13,987 bases of DNA from positions 1 through 13,987 of the forward strand of contig SAUS01000064.1 of the NCBI GenBank assembly GCA_004000625.1, read 5' to 3'. Made by a program: the position numbers and the translations under genes. The notes under the pieces were generated by a model. That model searched no databases and was not told the origin of the DNA. It saw only the letters and a list, made by a program, of their open reading frames with translations. Below are positions 7,884 to 13,968 of the stretch, piece after piece; position 1 is the first letter of the stretch, and each line of letters opens with the position of its first letter. Origin of the DNA: Candidatus Cibiobacter qucibialis (GTDB taxonomy: Bacteria > Bacillota > Clostridia > Oscillospirales > Ruminococcaceae).

Positions 7884-9455
7884 ATGAGTGAACAAAACTC
7901 TGCGGCGTCTGCCAGCGTCAACCGCGCCAAGCCTTACCAGCTGATGCTGTTCCCGCTTAACAATGGCGCTACCAACGTGTACTATGTTCTGGTGCTTTCC
8001 TACATTGCCACTTTCGGCAGCAAGGTTCTGGCCCTGAGCATGATCTTCGCCTCCGTGATGGTCACCGGCATGCGCCTGTTTGACGCCATTACCGACCCTA
8101 TCATCGGTGCCCTGATGGACCGCACCAACGGCAAGTTCGGCAAGTTCCGCCCGTTTATGGTCATCGGCAACCTCATCATGGCTGTCAGCATCCTGGTGCT
8201 GTACTGCCTGACCCCGCTGATCCCCGCCTCCATGGAATGGGCACGTTATGTTGCCTTTGTAGCCCTGTACGCCATCTGGGTCATCGGCTACACCTTCCAG
8301 ACTTCCTGCACCCGTTCCGGCCAGACTGTTCTGACCAACGATCCCAAGCAGCGCCCCCTGTTCACCATCTTCAACACCGTCGGCTCCCTGCTGGGCATGG
8401 GCGCCATGCAGTTCTTTGCCCCCATCCTGGCCAAAAACTATGAGGGCGGTTACGCTTCCGCCGGTTTCTTCCGCACCCTGGCTCCTGTCGGCATCGTGAT
8501 CTCCATCGCCCTGACCATCCTGGCTGTCATCGGCATCTGGGAAAAGGACCAGCCGAAGTACTTTGGCATCGGCGGCCAGAAAACCGAAAAGATCAAGTTT
8601 GCTGAGTATGTTGCCATCATCAAGGGCAACACCCCCATGCAGCGCCTGATGGTGGCTGGTGCAGGCTGCAAGCTGGCACTTTCCATTGCCACCAACACCA
8701 CTGTTCTGTGCATGCTGTACGGCTGCATGATGGGCAACTATGATGGTCTGTACCTGCCCATGATGGTTCTGGGCTATGTGTTCAGCGTTCCCTTCTTCCT
8801 GCTCACCGTCCGCACCAGCCAGAAGAAAGGCCAGAAAGCCAGCCTGATGCGCTATGTCAGCGTTGCGCTGATCTGCTACATCGGCGTTCTGGTGCTGCTG
8901 CTCCTGTGGGGCAAGGGCGATGCCTTCACCCTGTCTCTGATGTCTGACGGCAAGGTTTCCATCAACGTTTACACCATCCTGTTCATCGCTCTGTTCGGCA
9001 TTGGCTATGGCGCTTATTACGCTACTGCTGATATGCCCATCCCCATGGTTGCCGACTGCTCTGACTACGAGACCTACATCTCCGGCAAGTATATCCCCGG
9101 TATCATGGGTACTCTGTTCAGCCTGGTTGACAAGCTGGTTTCCAGCCTGTCCGCTACCGTGGTCGGCGTGGCCGTCAGCTTTATCGGCCTTGACAGCCTG
9201 CCCACCCAGTACGACCCGTACACCCCCGGCATGAACGTGGTTGTTATCGTTCTGTTCTGCGTCATCCCCATGATTGCATGGGCTGCTACCCTGCTCGCCA
9301 TGAAGAACTACAGCCTGACCGGCGAAAAGATGAAAGAGATCCAGGCCGTCAACGCCTGCCGCCGCGACGCTGTTGCGGGCGGCATGAGCCTGGAAGACGC
9401 CATGCAGAAATGGCAGACCATTGACCAGCTGCCGGCCCAGTACCGCGCAAACTAA
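7884..9455 (+). CDS. GPH-family sugar:cation symporter (MelB / UidB-like), MFS superfamily
   Basis: A 523-residue integral membrane protein with about 12 hydrophobic segments. It should import a glycoside or oligosaccharide together with Na+ or H+. The family signature is clear: FDAITDPIIG (66-75) followed by a GKFGKFRPF-type loop. Asp67 and Asp71 correspond in position to the cation- and sugar-site aspartates of MelB. It is longer than MelB by about 50 residues, through an N-terminal lead and a longer C-terminal cytoplasmic tail (ending DQLPAQYRAN). The start at 7884 follows AAAGGAG. No promoter was found between the GH3 gene and this gene, so it is probably co-transcribed, reading through repeat copy 2 and the hairpin at 7833-7856. 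Its place behind two beta-glycosidases suggests that it carries their substrate or product. The exact sugar is not known. Confidence 0.9.
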   Translation: MSEQNSAASASVNRAKPYQLMLFPLNNGATNVYYVLVLSYIATFGSKVLALSMIFASVMVTGMRLFDAITDPIIGALMDRTNGKFGKFRPFMVIGNLIMAVSILVLYCLTPLIPASMEWARYVAFVALYAIWVIGYTFQTSCTRSGQTVLTNDPKQRPLFTIFNTVGSLLGMGAMQFFAPILAKNYEGGYASAGFFRTLAPVGIVISIALTILAVIGIWEKDQPKYFGIGGQKTEKIKFAEYVAIIKGNTPMQRLMVAGAGCKLALSIATNTTVLCMLYGCMMGNYDGLYLPMMVLGYVFSVPFFLLTVRTSQKKGQKASLMRYVSVALICYIGVLVLLLLWGKGDAFTLSLMSDGKVSINVYTILFIALFGIGYGAYYATADMPIPMVADCSDYETYISGKYIPGIMGTLFSLVDKLVSSLSATVVGVAVSFIGLDSLPTQYDPYTPGMNVVVIVLFCVIPMIAWAATLLAMKNYSLTGEKMKEIQAVNACRRDAVAGGMSLEDAMQKWQTIDQLPAQYRAN

Positions 9456-9513
9456 TTTTGCTGTTTTCTCCTCCTCTGATACCGGTTTGATTGCGCCGGT
9501 TATTTAACTGAAG

Positions 9514-9547
9514 CACCGGGTGCCATATGGCGCCCGGTGTTTTGTTT
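9514..9547 (+). terminator. intrinsic terminator after the symporter gene
   Basis: CACCGGGTGCC (9514-9524) pairs with GGCGCCCGGTG (9529-9539) through one G-U pair, closing a 4-base loop, and is followed by TTTTGTTTTG. It ends the glycoside-use transcript. Confidence 0.92.
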
Positions 9548-9580
9548 TGCCGCAAATCAAACGTTTCTATTCCATCAAAA

Positions 9581-9620
9581 CAGCAGGCGGGATCCCTGCC
9601 TCAAGGGGGCCCGCCTGCTG
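9581..9620. repeat. unassigned 11-bp inverted repeat
   Basis: CAGCAGGCGGG (9581-9591) and CCCGCCTGCTG (9610-9620) are perfect inverted copies around an 18-base loop in which CCCT and AGGG can also pair. Read on the minus strand the hairpin is followed by TTTTGATGG, so it might be a weak minus-strand terminator. It lies between the symporter terminator and repeat copy 3 and belongs to no gene I can see. Confidence 0.5.
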
Positions 9621-9664
9621 CTGTGGCTGTATGTTGTAAGAGAGAGAAATGCAAGAGAATCTTA

Positions 9665-9950
9665 AGGCAATACCGCATAATTCTAAGTGCCGATACGGCG
9701 AGCGAGGTGCGGCAGATGCCAAGCCAAAAGCGCAGATAATACTGGATGCTGCAAAGGTGAGCGCCGCCAGTGGCGGAAACAGCGAACCGAAGCAGGGGCA
9801 GCGGTCGCAGAGTGCGAGGGGCTTTTGCCCCCGAAGCACGATGCGGGTACCGCAACCCGACATTATCGAGCATTTTGGCAACGCAGATGCCGTGCCGCAG
9901 CTGCCGGAGCGGTGCTTAAGCCGTAAGGCGGGAATTGTGCGGTATTGCCT
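9665..9950 (+). repeat. MITE-like dispersed repeat, copy 3 (longest, 286 bp)
   Basis: The most complete copy in the window. It is flanked by TA at 9663-9664 and 9951-9952. Its ends AGGCAATACCGCATAATTC and, inverted, AGGCAATACCGCACAATTC match at 18 of 19 positions. The central part missing from copy 2 (about 9750-9861) holds small perfect hairpins: CCGCC/GGCGG at 9764-9776 and GGGGC/GCCCC at 9818-9831. No open frame fills the element. A TA target site and terminal inverted repeats are what is expected of MITEs moved by IS630/Tc1-mariner-type transposases; that link is inference. Confidence 0.88.
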
Positions 9951-9953
9951 TAA

Positions 9954-10002
9954 AACAGAAAGCCTCCGGCTGCTCGCACAATGCAGCCGGAGGTTTTCTG
10001 TT
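9954..10002. terminator. strong bidirectional terminator
   Basis: AACAGAAAGCCTCCGGCTGC (9954-9973) pairs with 9983-10002 over 20 bp with a single G-U-type position and a 9-base loop. The core is CCTCCGGCTGC/GCAGCCGGAGG. A-rich and T-rich flanks occur on both sides, so it can work in either direction. It probably served the minus-strand gene whose remnant lies at 10066-10176. Repeat copy 3 sits directly against its left arm. Confidence 0.85.
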
Positions 10003-10065
10003 AAATTCCCAATCCATCCAAAATTGATGGCAAAGTAAGGAGGCTTGTGTTAGAATAAAATCAGC

Positions 10066-10176
10066 TTATGCTTTTTCGCTCTGCATGGCGGCAGTCAGCT
10101 TTCTGGCGGCGAACACCAGCACAACAGCGGCGGTGAACAGGCTCTGGATCCAGACGCCTGCAAGCACAAGCAGAAT
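10066..10176 (-). pseudogene. C-terminal remnant of an integral membrane protein gene
   Basis: On the minus strand 36 open codons end at TAA (10066-10068). They read as a hydrophobic helix (VLAGVWIQSLFTAAVVLVF) followed by a basic-amphipathic tail AARKLTAAMQSEKA, as expected for the last membrane segment of a transporter or permease. An in-frame stop at 10177-10179 cuts it off upstream, there is no start codon, and the upstream sequence does not look coding. A strong terminator lies just after its end, as for a real gene. GVW before the last helix reminds me of MATE C-termini, and a MATE gene is the next neighbour, but the family cannot be fixed from 36 residues. Confidence 0.55.
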
Positions 10177-10200
10177 TTAAGGCAAAAATCCCGCTGTGTT

Positions 10201-10217
10201 TGTAGAAATAGACTACA
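10201..10217. promoter_or_regulatory. possible operator before the MATE gene
   Basis: TGTAG (10201-10205) and CTACA (10213-10217) form a 5-bp inverted repeat with a 7-base spacer, 56 bases before the MATE start. I found no convincing -35/-10 pair nearby, so its role is uncertain. The rest of 10177-10273 shows no gene. Confidence 0.25.
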
Positions 10218-10273
10218 TTTTCGACTTTTCAGATACACCCGAGACTATTGCCAGCTGAGGATGGGAAATTATC

Positions 10274-11617
10274 ATGGAAAAAAATCTTACAACCGGCAGC
10301 GTGTTCAAAGCCATTCTGACCTTTGCCCTGCCGTATCTGCTCTCTTACTTTCTGCAAACGCTGTACGGCATGGCTGACCTGTACATCACCGGCCGATTCT
10401 GCGGGGTGGACAGCATCACCGCCGTTGCCAACGGCAGCCAGGTCATGCACATGCTGACCGTTATCATTGTTGGGCTTGCCATGGGTTCCACCGTCATCAT
10501 CGGCCACGCCGTGGGGGCGGGCAATATGCGCGATGCCGAAGCCGCCATCGGCAACACCGTCACCCTGTTCATGGCGGTCTCCCTCGGTTTTACCGCCGTG
10601 CTGGTGGCCGCAGTGCGCCCGCTGGTCGGCCTGATCGGTGTTCCGGCAGAGGCCGTTCCCGGCACGGTGCAGTATCTGACCATCTGCTTCATCGGCATCC
10701 CGTTCATCACGGCATACAACATCATCAGCTCCGTCTTCCGCGGTTTGGGGGATTCCAAAAGCCCGATGTACTTTATCGCCGTTGCCTGCGCCGCCAATAT
10801 TGCGCTGGATATTCTTTTCATCGGTCCCATGGCCCTTGGCCCGGTGGGTGCTGCGCTGGGCACTACCCTTTCACAGACCTTGAGTGTTATTGTTGCCTTG
10901 TTCGGCATCCGGCGGCACAAAACCGGCCTGCGGCTGAGCCGCCAGAACTTCCGCCCGCGCAAAGGCGTGCTGGGCCGTATTCTTAAAATCGGCCTGCCGG
11001 TCGCTGTGCAGGACGGCTGCATTCAGGTCGCGTTCATCATTATCACCATCATTGCCAACCACCGCGGCCTGATTGATTCTGCCGCCGTGGGCATTGTGGA
11101 AAAAATCATCAGCGCCATGTTCATTGTGCCGTCCTCCATGCTGGCGGCGGTATCGGCGTTGTCTTCCCAGAACCTTGGCGCAGGCAAGCCGGAGCGCGCC
11201 GCCCAGACCCTGAAATACGCCGCCATGATCGCCACCGGTTACGGCATTGCCGTAGTATTGGTCATTGAGCTTGTGGCCGAGCCGCTGCTGGGGTGCTTCA
11301 CCACCGACGCCGCCGTGGTGCTGATGGGCTGCCAGTACATCCGCGGTTATATTGTGGATACCATTTTTGCCGGGATCCACTTCAGCTTTACCGGGTATTT
11401 TGCCGCCTGCGGCAAGTCTTACGTCGGCTTTCTCCACAACATCATCGCTATTGTGCTGGTGCGCGTTCCGGGGTCCTACCTGGCTTCCCGGCTGTTTGCC
11501 GGAACCCTGCTGCCTATGGGGCTGGCCGCACCGGCGGGTTCGCTGTTATCCGTCATGATCTGCGTGGCGGCCTACCGCTGGATGAAGCGCCGCGGCACCC
11601 TGTATACTGCCGCCTGA
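10274..11617 (+). CDS. MATE-family multidrug/cation efflux transporter
   Basis: A 447-residue membrane protein of normal length for the MATE family, with about 12 hydrophobic segments in two homologous halves. Such proteins export drugs or metabolites in exchange for Na+ or H+. Supporting motifs include the N-terminal LPYLLSYFLQTLYGMADLYITGR region (residues about 20-40), GLGDSKSPMY before segment 5, a long cytoplasmic loop at about 215-235 with RRHKTGLRLSR, and SALSSQNLGAGKPERA at the start of the second half. The start at 10274 is preceded by GAGGATGGGA, giving a GGGA site about 7 bases away; an overlapping ATG at 10261 is out of frame. It stands alone: the region before it is a scar with a gene remnant, and no clear terminator follows. 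The substrate cannot be predicted. Confidence 0.93.
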   Translation: MEKNLTTGSVFKAILTFALPYLLSYFLQTLYGMADLYITGRFCGVDSITAVANGSQVMHMLTVIIVGLAMGSTVIIGHAVGAGNMRDAEAAIGNTVTLFMAVSLGFTAVLVAAVRPLVGLIGVPAEAVPGTVQYLTICFIGIPFITAYNIISSVFRGLGDSKSPMYFIAVACAANIALDILFIGPMALGPVGAALGTTLSQTLSVIVALFGIRRHKTGLRLSRQNFRPRKGVLGRILKIGLPVAVQDGCIQVAFIIITIIANHRGLIDSAAVGIVEKIISAMFIVPSSMLAAVSALSSQNLGAGKPERAAQTLKYAAMIATGYGIAVVLVIELVAEPLLGCFTTDAAVVLMGCQYIRGYIVDTIFAGIHFSFTGYFAACGKSYVGFLHNIIAIVLVRVPGSYLASRLFAGTLLPMGLAAPAGSLLSVMICVAAYRWMKRRGTLYTAA

Positions 11618-11642
11618 CTTTTCCCCAAAGGAGCATCCGCCC

Positions 11643-11687
11643 ATGTACGTTTTTTCTCTTCTTCAGCATTCTCACTTAACGGTGTAG
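11643..11687 (+). CDS. possible 14-codon open frame with a good ribosome site
   Basis: ATG at 11643 follows AAAGGAG (11627-11633) at 9 bases and reads MYVFSLLQHSHLTV before TAG. The ribosome site is better than expected by chance, and it lies 25 bases after the MATE stop. It may be the intact start of a gene whose body has been lost, or a translated small peptide. I do not recognise it. The rest of the gap to 11746 shows no gene. Confidence 0.2.
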   Translation: MYVFSLLQHSHLTV

Positions 11688-11746
11688 CTCAAAACAACGA
11701 AAATAACGCATATTCCGCTTTCTTCCGGCAGCCGCACACTGCGCTT

Positions 11747-11778
11747 TTGCACATCTGTTCATTATTTTCATGTATAAT
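11747..11778 (+). promoter_or_regulatory. weak promoter candidate upstream of the esterase
   Basis: A perfect TATAAT at 11773-11778 is preceded by TTGCAC at 11747-11752, but the spacer is 20 bases, longer than usual. It would give a leader of about 160 bases. Confidence 0.3.
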
Positions 11779-11879
11779 CTTCCGTTATTCATGGTAGCGC
11801 CACTGTACATCCCTGGTCAACAAAATTTGATAGGTTTGCTGCATTTCTACGTTTTATGGCTTCTTTTTTCGCGTAAATC

Positions 11880-11888
11880 TGCTACAAT
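11880..11888 (+). promoter_or_regulatory. extended -10 promoter of the esterase gene
   Basis: TGCTACAAT matches the extended -10 pattern TGnTAnnnT. There is no good -35 box at the right distance (TTCTTT near 11861), which an extended -10 can compensate. Transcription would start near 11895, about 50 bases before the start codon. Confidence 0.5.
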
Positions 11889-11901
11889 AGAACCAGTATC
11901 A

Positions 11902-11918
11902 AAAAATGTATCATTTTT
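11902..11918. promoter_or_regulatory. candidate operator: perfect 7-bp inverted repeat after the esterase promoter
   Basis: AAAAATG (11902-11908) and CATTTTT (11912-11918) are exact inverted copies around TAT. The site begins 13 bases after the -10 box, at roughly +8, where a bound repressor would block elongation or initiation. The right arm is T-rich, but the stem is too AT-rich and short to be a convincing terminator of the MATE gene. Confidence 0.4.
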
Positions 11919-11943
11919 GCCCACTGCTGGAAAGGAGTTTGCT

Positions 11944-13488
11944 ATGACCCATACTTTTTCTTGTTCTGCCGATGCCCCGCTGGTGCGCACCACCGGCGGC
12001 TCGGTGCGCGGCTACCGTTTTGACGGGCTGGATATCTTTAAGGGCATCCCTTACGCCAAGGCCAGGCGCTTCCACGCGCCGGAGCCAGCTGTGTGGGACG
12101 GCGTGCTGGACGCCACCAGTTACGGCTATGTCTGCCCTTTGCTGGAAATGCCCAAGCCCAACGGCGAAATGCTGGTGCCCCACCGCTATTGGCTGATGGA
12201 CGAAGCCTGCCAGAACCTGAACATCTGGACCCCCGCGCTGGATGACGCCCACCGCCCCGTGCTGGTGTGGCTGCACGGCGGCGGATACTTTGCCGGTTCC
12301 TCCATTGAGCAGATCGCTTACGAGGGCGAAAACATGGCCCGCCTGGGGGACTGCGTGGTGGTTTCCATCAACCACCGGCTGAACATCCTGGGCTATCTCG
12401 ACCTTTCGGATTTTGGGGCGGAATACGCCAATTCCGGCAACGCGGGCGGGGACGATATCATCGCCGCGCTGCGCTGGGTGCGGGATAATATTGCCGCGTT
12501 CGGCGGTGACCCCGGCAATGTGACAGTGTTCGGCCAGTCCGGCGGCGGCGCCAAGGTGACCACCCTGCTGCAGACCCCCGCCGCGGACGGGCTGTTCCAC
12601 AAAGGTATTGTGATGAGCGGCGTTCTGGGCCGCCTGGCCGACTGCACCGGCAGCGGGCGGGACTGCGCCGAGGCTCTGATAGCGGAGTTTGGCGCGGCGG
12701 ATATCGCCGCACTGGAAACGGTACCCTATGCCGCGCTTGCCGCCGCTTATAATAAAGTAGCCCCCGCCTTGAAAGCAGCCGGAAAAAACACCGGCTGCAC
12801 CCCACACCCCAACGCCTTTTATCTGGGTGACCCGCTGGAAAATGCGTTCCGCCCCGAAACCGCCCGCATTCCCCTTCTGGTGGGCACCGTGTTTGGCGAG
12901 TTTGCCGCCTTCAATGGCTTCGGCCTGAACAAAGCGCAGATGAGCGCCGCCGAGTCCGAAGGCTTTGCCGAAAAAATGCTGGGCAAGCAGACGGCGGATG
13001 CCCTGCTGCCGCTGTTCCACGCCGCCTACCCCGAACGCAGCGCCGCCGACCTGCCGTTTTTGGATGTACTGTTCCGGGAGCCGACCATGCGCTATATCCG
13101 CCGCCGGGCGGAAACTGGCCCGGTGTGGAGCTATTTCTTCAATCAGGATTTCACCATTGAGGGCGGCCGCGCCCCATGGCATTGTTCCGATATTCCGTTT
13201 GTTTTCCATAATACTGAGCTGGTGCCTTCTGCCAACATTTCCGGCGTGACCCCGCAGCTGGAACAGCAGATTTTCGATGCCGTTCTGGCCTTTGCCCGCA
13301 CCGGAAACCCGCAGCACAGCGGCATTCCCACCTGGCCCGCCAGCACCCCGCAACAGGAAAACACCATGCTGTTTGATTCCGCCACCCGCCTGGCCCCTAA
13401 CCATGACAAAGCCCTGATTGCTGCCACGCTGCCCGCCATCTCTGCCTTGATGGCACACAACTTTGACCCCGACAGTATCCAGCACTAA
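11944..13488 (+). CDS. type-B carboxylesterase / lipase family hydrolase
   Basis: A 514-residue alpha/beta-hydrolase of the carboxylesterase type-B family (para-nitrobenzyl esterase-like), which hydrolyses carboxylic ester bonds. There is no signal peptide, so it should be cytoplasmic. Family landmarks in order: GIPYAKARRFHAPEP near residues 35-50, the oxyanion-hole motif LHGGGYF (about 113), NHRLNILGYL, the AALRWVRDNIAAFGGDP block, nucleophile Ser199 in FGQSGGGAK, Glu319 in VFGEFAAF, and His413 in PWHCSDIPFVFHN. The nucleophile elbow is GQSGG rather than the common GESAG, while the G-x-S-x-G pattern is kept. The start at 11944 follows GGAAAGGAG; the frame running upstream to 11770 crosses the promoter and is rejected. 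It appears to be a single-gene unit with its own promoter. The physiological ester is unknown. Confidence 0.92.
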   Translation: MTHTFSCSADAPLVRTTGGSVRGYRFDGLDIFKGIPYAKARRFHAPEPAVWDGVLDATSYGYVCPLLEMPKPNGEMLVPHRYWLMDEACQNLNIWTPALDDAHRPVLVWLHGGGYFAGSSIEQIAYEGENMARLGDCVVVSINHRLNILGYLDLSDFGAEYANSGNAGGDDIIAALRWVRDNIAAFGGDPGNVTVFGQSGGGAKVTTLLQTPAADGLFHKGIVMSGVLGRLADCTGSGRDCAEALIAEFGAADIAALETVPYAALAAAYNKVAPALKAAGKNTGCTPHPNAFYLGDPLENAFRPETARIPLLVGTVFGEFAAFNGFGLNKAQMSAAESEGFAEKMLGKQTADALLPLFHAAYPERSAADLPFLDVLFREPTMRYIRRRAETGPVWSYFFNQDFTIEGGRAPWHCSDIPFVFHNTELVPSANISGVTPQLEQQIFDAVLAFARTGNPQHSGIPTWPASTPQQENTMLFDSATRLAPNHDKALIAATLPAISALMAHNFDPDSIQH

Positions 13489-13525
13489 TATAGAATAAAA
13501 TAATAAATAATAATGAATAAAGAAT

Positions 13526-13569
13526 AACGGCCTGCCGCTGCAAGCAATGCGCTTGTGCGGCAGGCCGTT
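13526..13569. terminator. bidirectional terminator between convergent genes
   Basis: AACGGCCTGCCGC (13526-13538) pairs perfectly with GCGGCAGGCCGTT (13557-13569), and AAGC/GCTT can pair within the loop. On the minus strand the stem is followed by ATTCTTTATTCATTATT, a good U-rich tail; on the plus strand by GTTCTTTG. It ends both the esterase transcript and the minus-strand gene at 13584-13865. Confidence 0.9.
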
Positions 13570-13583
13570 GTTCTTTGCATATT

Positions 13584-13865
13584 TTACTGTTTGTTCTTAG
13601 CGGTGCGCAAGGTCTTGTAGTTTTCAAAATAAAAGTGCTTGTCCAGCAGGTCCCCCACCAGGCCAATGCCCTTGCCCATGGTGAACGCCGCGGCAATGGT
13701 GCCAATGCCCAGCCCTTCCAGGCGGCCCAGGAAGAAGAAGGTCATGCCCGCCGTAATAGCCAGGCAGGTTACATCAAAGCCGATTTTAATGCGCGGGTAC
13801 GGCACCTTGGTAATGTCCGCCAGCTCCCCACGGAACAGTGTTTTTCCGCTTTGTTCCTTTTCCAT
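13584..13865 (-). CDS. short membrane protein resembling the C-terminal half of YczE/DUF6198 proteins
   Basis: A 93-residue protein. After a hydrophilic lead (MEKEQSGKTLFRGELADITK) comes PYPRIKIGFDVTCLAIT, one membrane segment (about 30-50), a short GRLEGLGIGT turn, a second hydrophobic stretch (about 57-78) and a basic tail. The PRIKIGFD...GLGIGT pattern is what I associate with the C-terminal part of YczE/YitT-like DUF6198 membrane proteins, which are usually around 200 residues with several membrane segments. The N-terminal half is absent. Even so, the gene has a ribosome site (AGAGGGG, 10 bases before ATG at 13865), an extended -10 promoter and a terminator, so it looks expressed. A TTG at 13874 is too close to the ribosome site. 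It may be a natural short paralogue or a trimmed gene that has regained a start. Confidence 0.6.
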   Translation of the reverse strand: MEKEQSGKTLFRGELADITKVPYPRIKIGFDVTCLAITAGMTFFFLGRLEGLGIGTIAAAFTMGKGIGLVGDLLDKHFYFENYKTLRTAKNKQ

Positions 13866-13908
13866 CAAAAACAATCCCCTCTTTATTTTTTATAACGTCC
13901 GGTTTCCT

Positions 13909-13937
13909 ATCATAGCACCATGGCGGGGAAAAGAATA
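13909..13937 (-). promoter_or_regulatory. extended -10 promoter of the short membrane protein gene
   Basis: On the minus strand TGCTATGAT (TATGAT at 13909-13914) matches the extended -10 pattern, with a poor -35 box TATTCT (13932-13937) 17 bases upstream. Transcription would start about 40 bases before the ATG at 13865. Confidence 0.5.
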
Positions 13938-13968
13938 GACTAACTATTAAAAGTCAAGCCCGAAATGC

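Noticed and set aside
9481..9500. Small ACCGG/CCGGT hairpin after the symporter stop
   Set aside because: Only 5 bp with a 10-base loop; the much stronger terminator at 9514-9547 explains this end.
9665..9950. Repeat copy 3 as an insertion sequence with its own transposase
   Set aside because: At 286 bases it is too short, and no frame encodes DDE-type or HUH-type motifs.
9649..10038. 129-codon plus-strand frame through repeat copy 3
   Set aside because: It spans the repeat, both its borders and the terminator hairpin, and its product has no family features.
11911..13485. 524-codon open frame on the minus strand opposite the esterase
   Set aside because: The sense strand has a complete carboxylesterase with catalytic triad, ribosome site and promoter; the antisense product has no recognisable motif.
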